Source: Citrus sinensis (taxonomy: Eukaryota; Streptophyta; Magnoliopsida; Sapindales; Rutaceae). From it: a stretch of 64,000 bases of DNA. Shown here piece after piece: positions 63,536 through 64,000 of this stretch. The stretch is taken from the NCBI RefSeq assembly GCF_022201045.2, contig NC_068559.1, positions 26,543,501-26,607,500 of the forward strand, read 5' to 3'. A program made the position numbers and the translations under genes. The notes below the pieces were generated by a model that did no database searches, was not told the DNA's origin, and saw only the letters and a program-made list of their open reading frames with translations. Positions within the stretch are counted from its first letter, which is position 1. Each line of letters begins with the position of its first letter.

Positions 63536-63625
63536 CTTTTGGTCCAGTGGGAGAACCCTTGCATTTATAATGTTGAGAATAAGGGTTCGAGCCTCCATAA
63601 AAATATTATGGGGTTAACTTCAATT
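63536..63625 (+). mobile_element. Probable tRNA-derived SINE (internal pol III promoter seen)
   Basis: A tRNA-like A box tggtccagtggg (63540-63551) and a B box ggttcgagcc (63584-63593) lie 32 bases apart (end of A to start of B), the usual layout of a pol III promoter. The sequence between them does not fold as a tRNA and there is no acceptor-stem pair, so a SINE head is more likely than a tRNA gene. I could not fix the 3' end or target duplication. Confidence 0.5.
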
Positions 63626-64000
63626 CTCTCTCGATTATCAAATAATGAAGTGGAGTCCGTCTATTTCTCCGTATATATGGTCCTTTAATCACGGGGGGGT
63701 CATATCAAAATTTTAGGTGAAAATTTCTTAAGAAAATGGATCTAACGAAGCTTATGGTGATACGATCCTATCGCAGCAGGAGCCTGTTTGTGCAATGATT
63801 TATCGCAAATCGCAATCTCTCCTTTTCTCTTCTTGCTGTTATATTATTTGTCTTTTTAAAAGCTTGTTCTCTTCACAGGGATTAAGCATGTGACTCCAAG
63901 AGAAGCTTTTTTTTTTTTTTTGGGGTCAAATCAGTGTGAACTAATTTATTGTTAGCTTGTACACCATCTACTTGCCTATTTGTACAGTTGTACTTCTCTT
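63626..64000. other. Window end, no gene seen
   Basis: Remaining right edge, with a poly-G stretch near 63692 and a poly-T tract at about 63908-63922. No feature is supported. Confidence 0.35.

Overview
The window is plant nuclear DNA. It has short, conserved, intron-rich genes (GT-AG introns of about 80-1000 bp, plus a few GC-AG), AT-rich intergenic sequence, a PLS-class PPR gene, a YABBY gene, a plant CRS2-associated factor and plant-type ubiquitin-eS31. Gene content and compact spacing suggest a small-genome woody eudicot (Citrus-like). That placement is inference, not proof.

Layout, left to right. 1-1.6 kb: 3' end of a Ulp1/C48 protease-domain gene (+), running in from outside the window. 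1.6-8.1 kb: gene-poor, with a 216-bp tandem duplication, a 615-bp Mutator-like MITE with about 200-bp arms, a possible Tourist MITE and a hAT-type MITE with a perfect 8-bp target duplication. 8.2-10.9 kb: SRP receptor beta subunit (+). 12.2-15.3 kb: multi-pass membrane protein (-). 16.9-20.5 kb: CAF2-type CRM-domain group II intron splicing factor (-), head-to-head with an intronless ubiquitin-ribosomal protein eS31 gene (21.0-21.5 kb, +). 21.5-29.9 kb: intergenic, containing a 2,384-bp Mutator-type element with a perfect 9-bp target duplication. That element carries a piece of a sphingoid-base C4-hydroxylase gene, which was later hit by an 829-bp hAT element with its own perfect 8-bp duplication. 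30.1-32.2 kb: INNER NO OUTER-type YABBY gene (+). 33.0-33.9 kb: small A_thal_3526-domain gene (-). 36.8-37.8 kb: RPB10 (-). 38-42.5 kb: AT-rich intergenic DNA with a degenerate repeat array. 44.2-45.7 kb: BOI-like RING E3 ligase (+). 46.5-48.6 kb: RBM48 (-), head-to-head with pyroglutamyl-peptidase I (50.3-52.3 kb, +). 52.8-54.8 kb: PPR protein (+). 55.4-58.4 kb: GH28 polygalacturonase (+). 58.4-64 kb: gene-free, with a Tourist-like MITE, microsatellites and a probable tRNA-derived SINE.

The genes do not form one pathway. They are mostly housekeeping functions: ER targeting, RNA polymerase, ribosome/ubiquitin, and organelle and minor-spliceosome splicing. A few are developmental or cell-wall genes. 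I rebuilt exon structures by hand from splice sites, and every listed exon chain keeps frame to its stop. The most interesting material is the nested transposon with its rearranged host gene fragment, the two hAT-type elements that share ends but differ in subterminal repeats, three GC-AG introns in three unrelated genes, and a 21-bp microexon in the polygalacturonase. I found no convincing wholly new molecular system.
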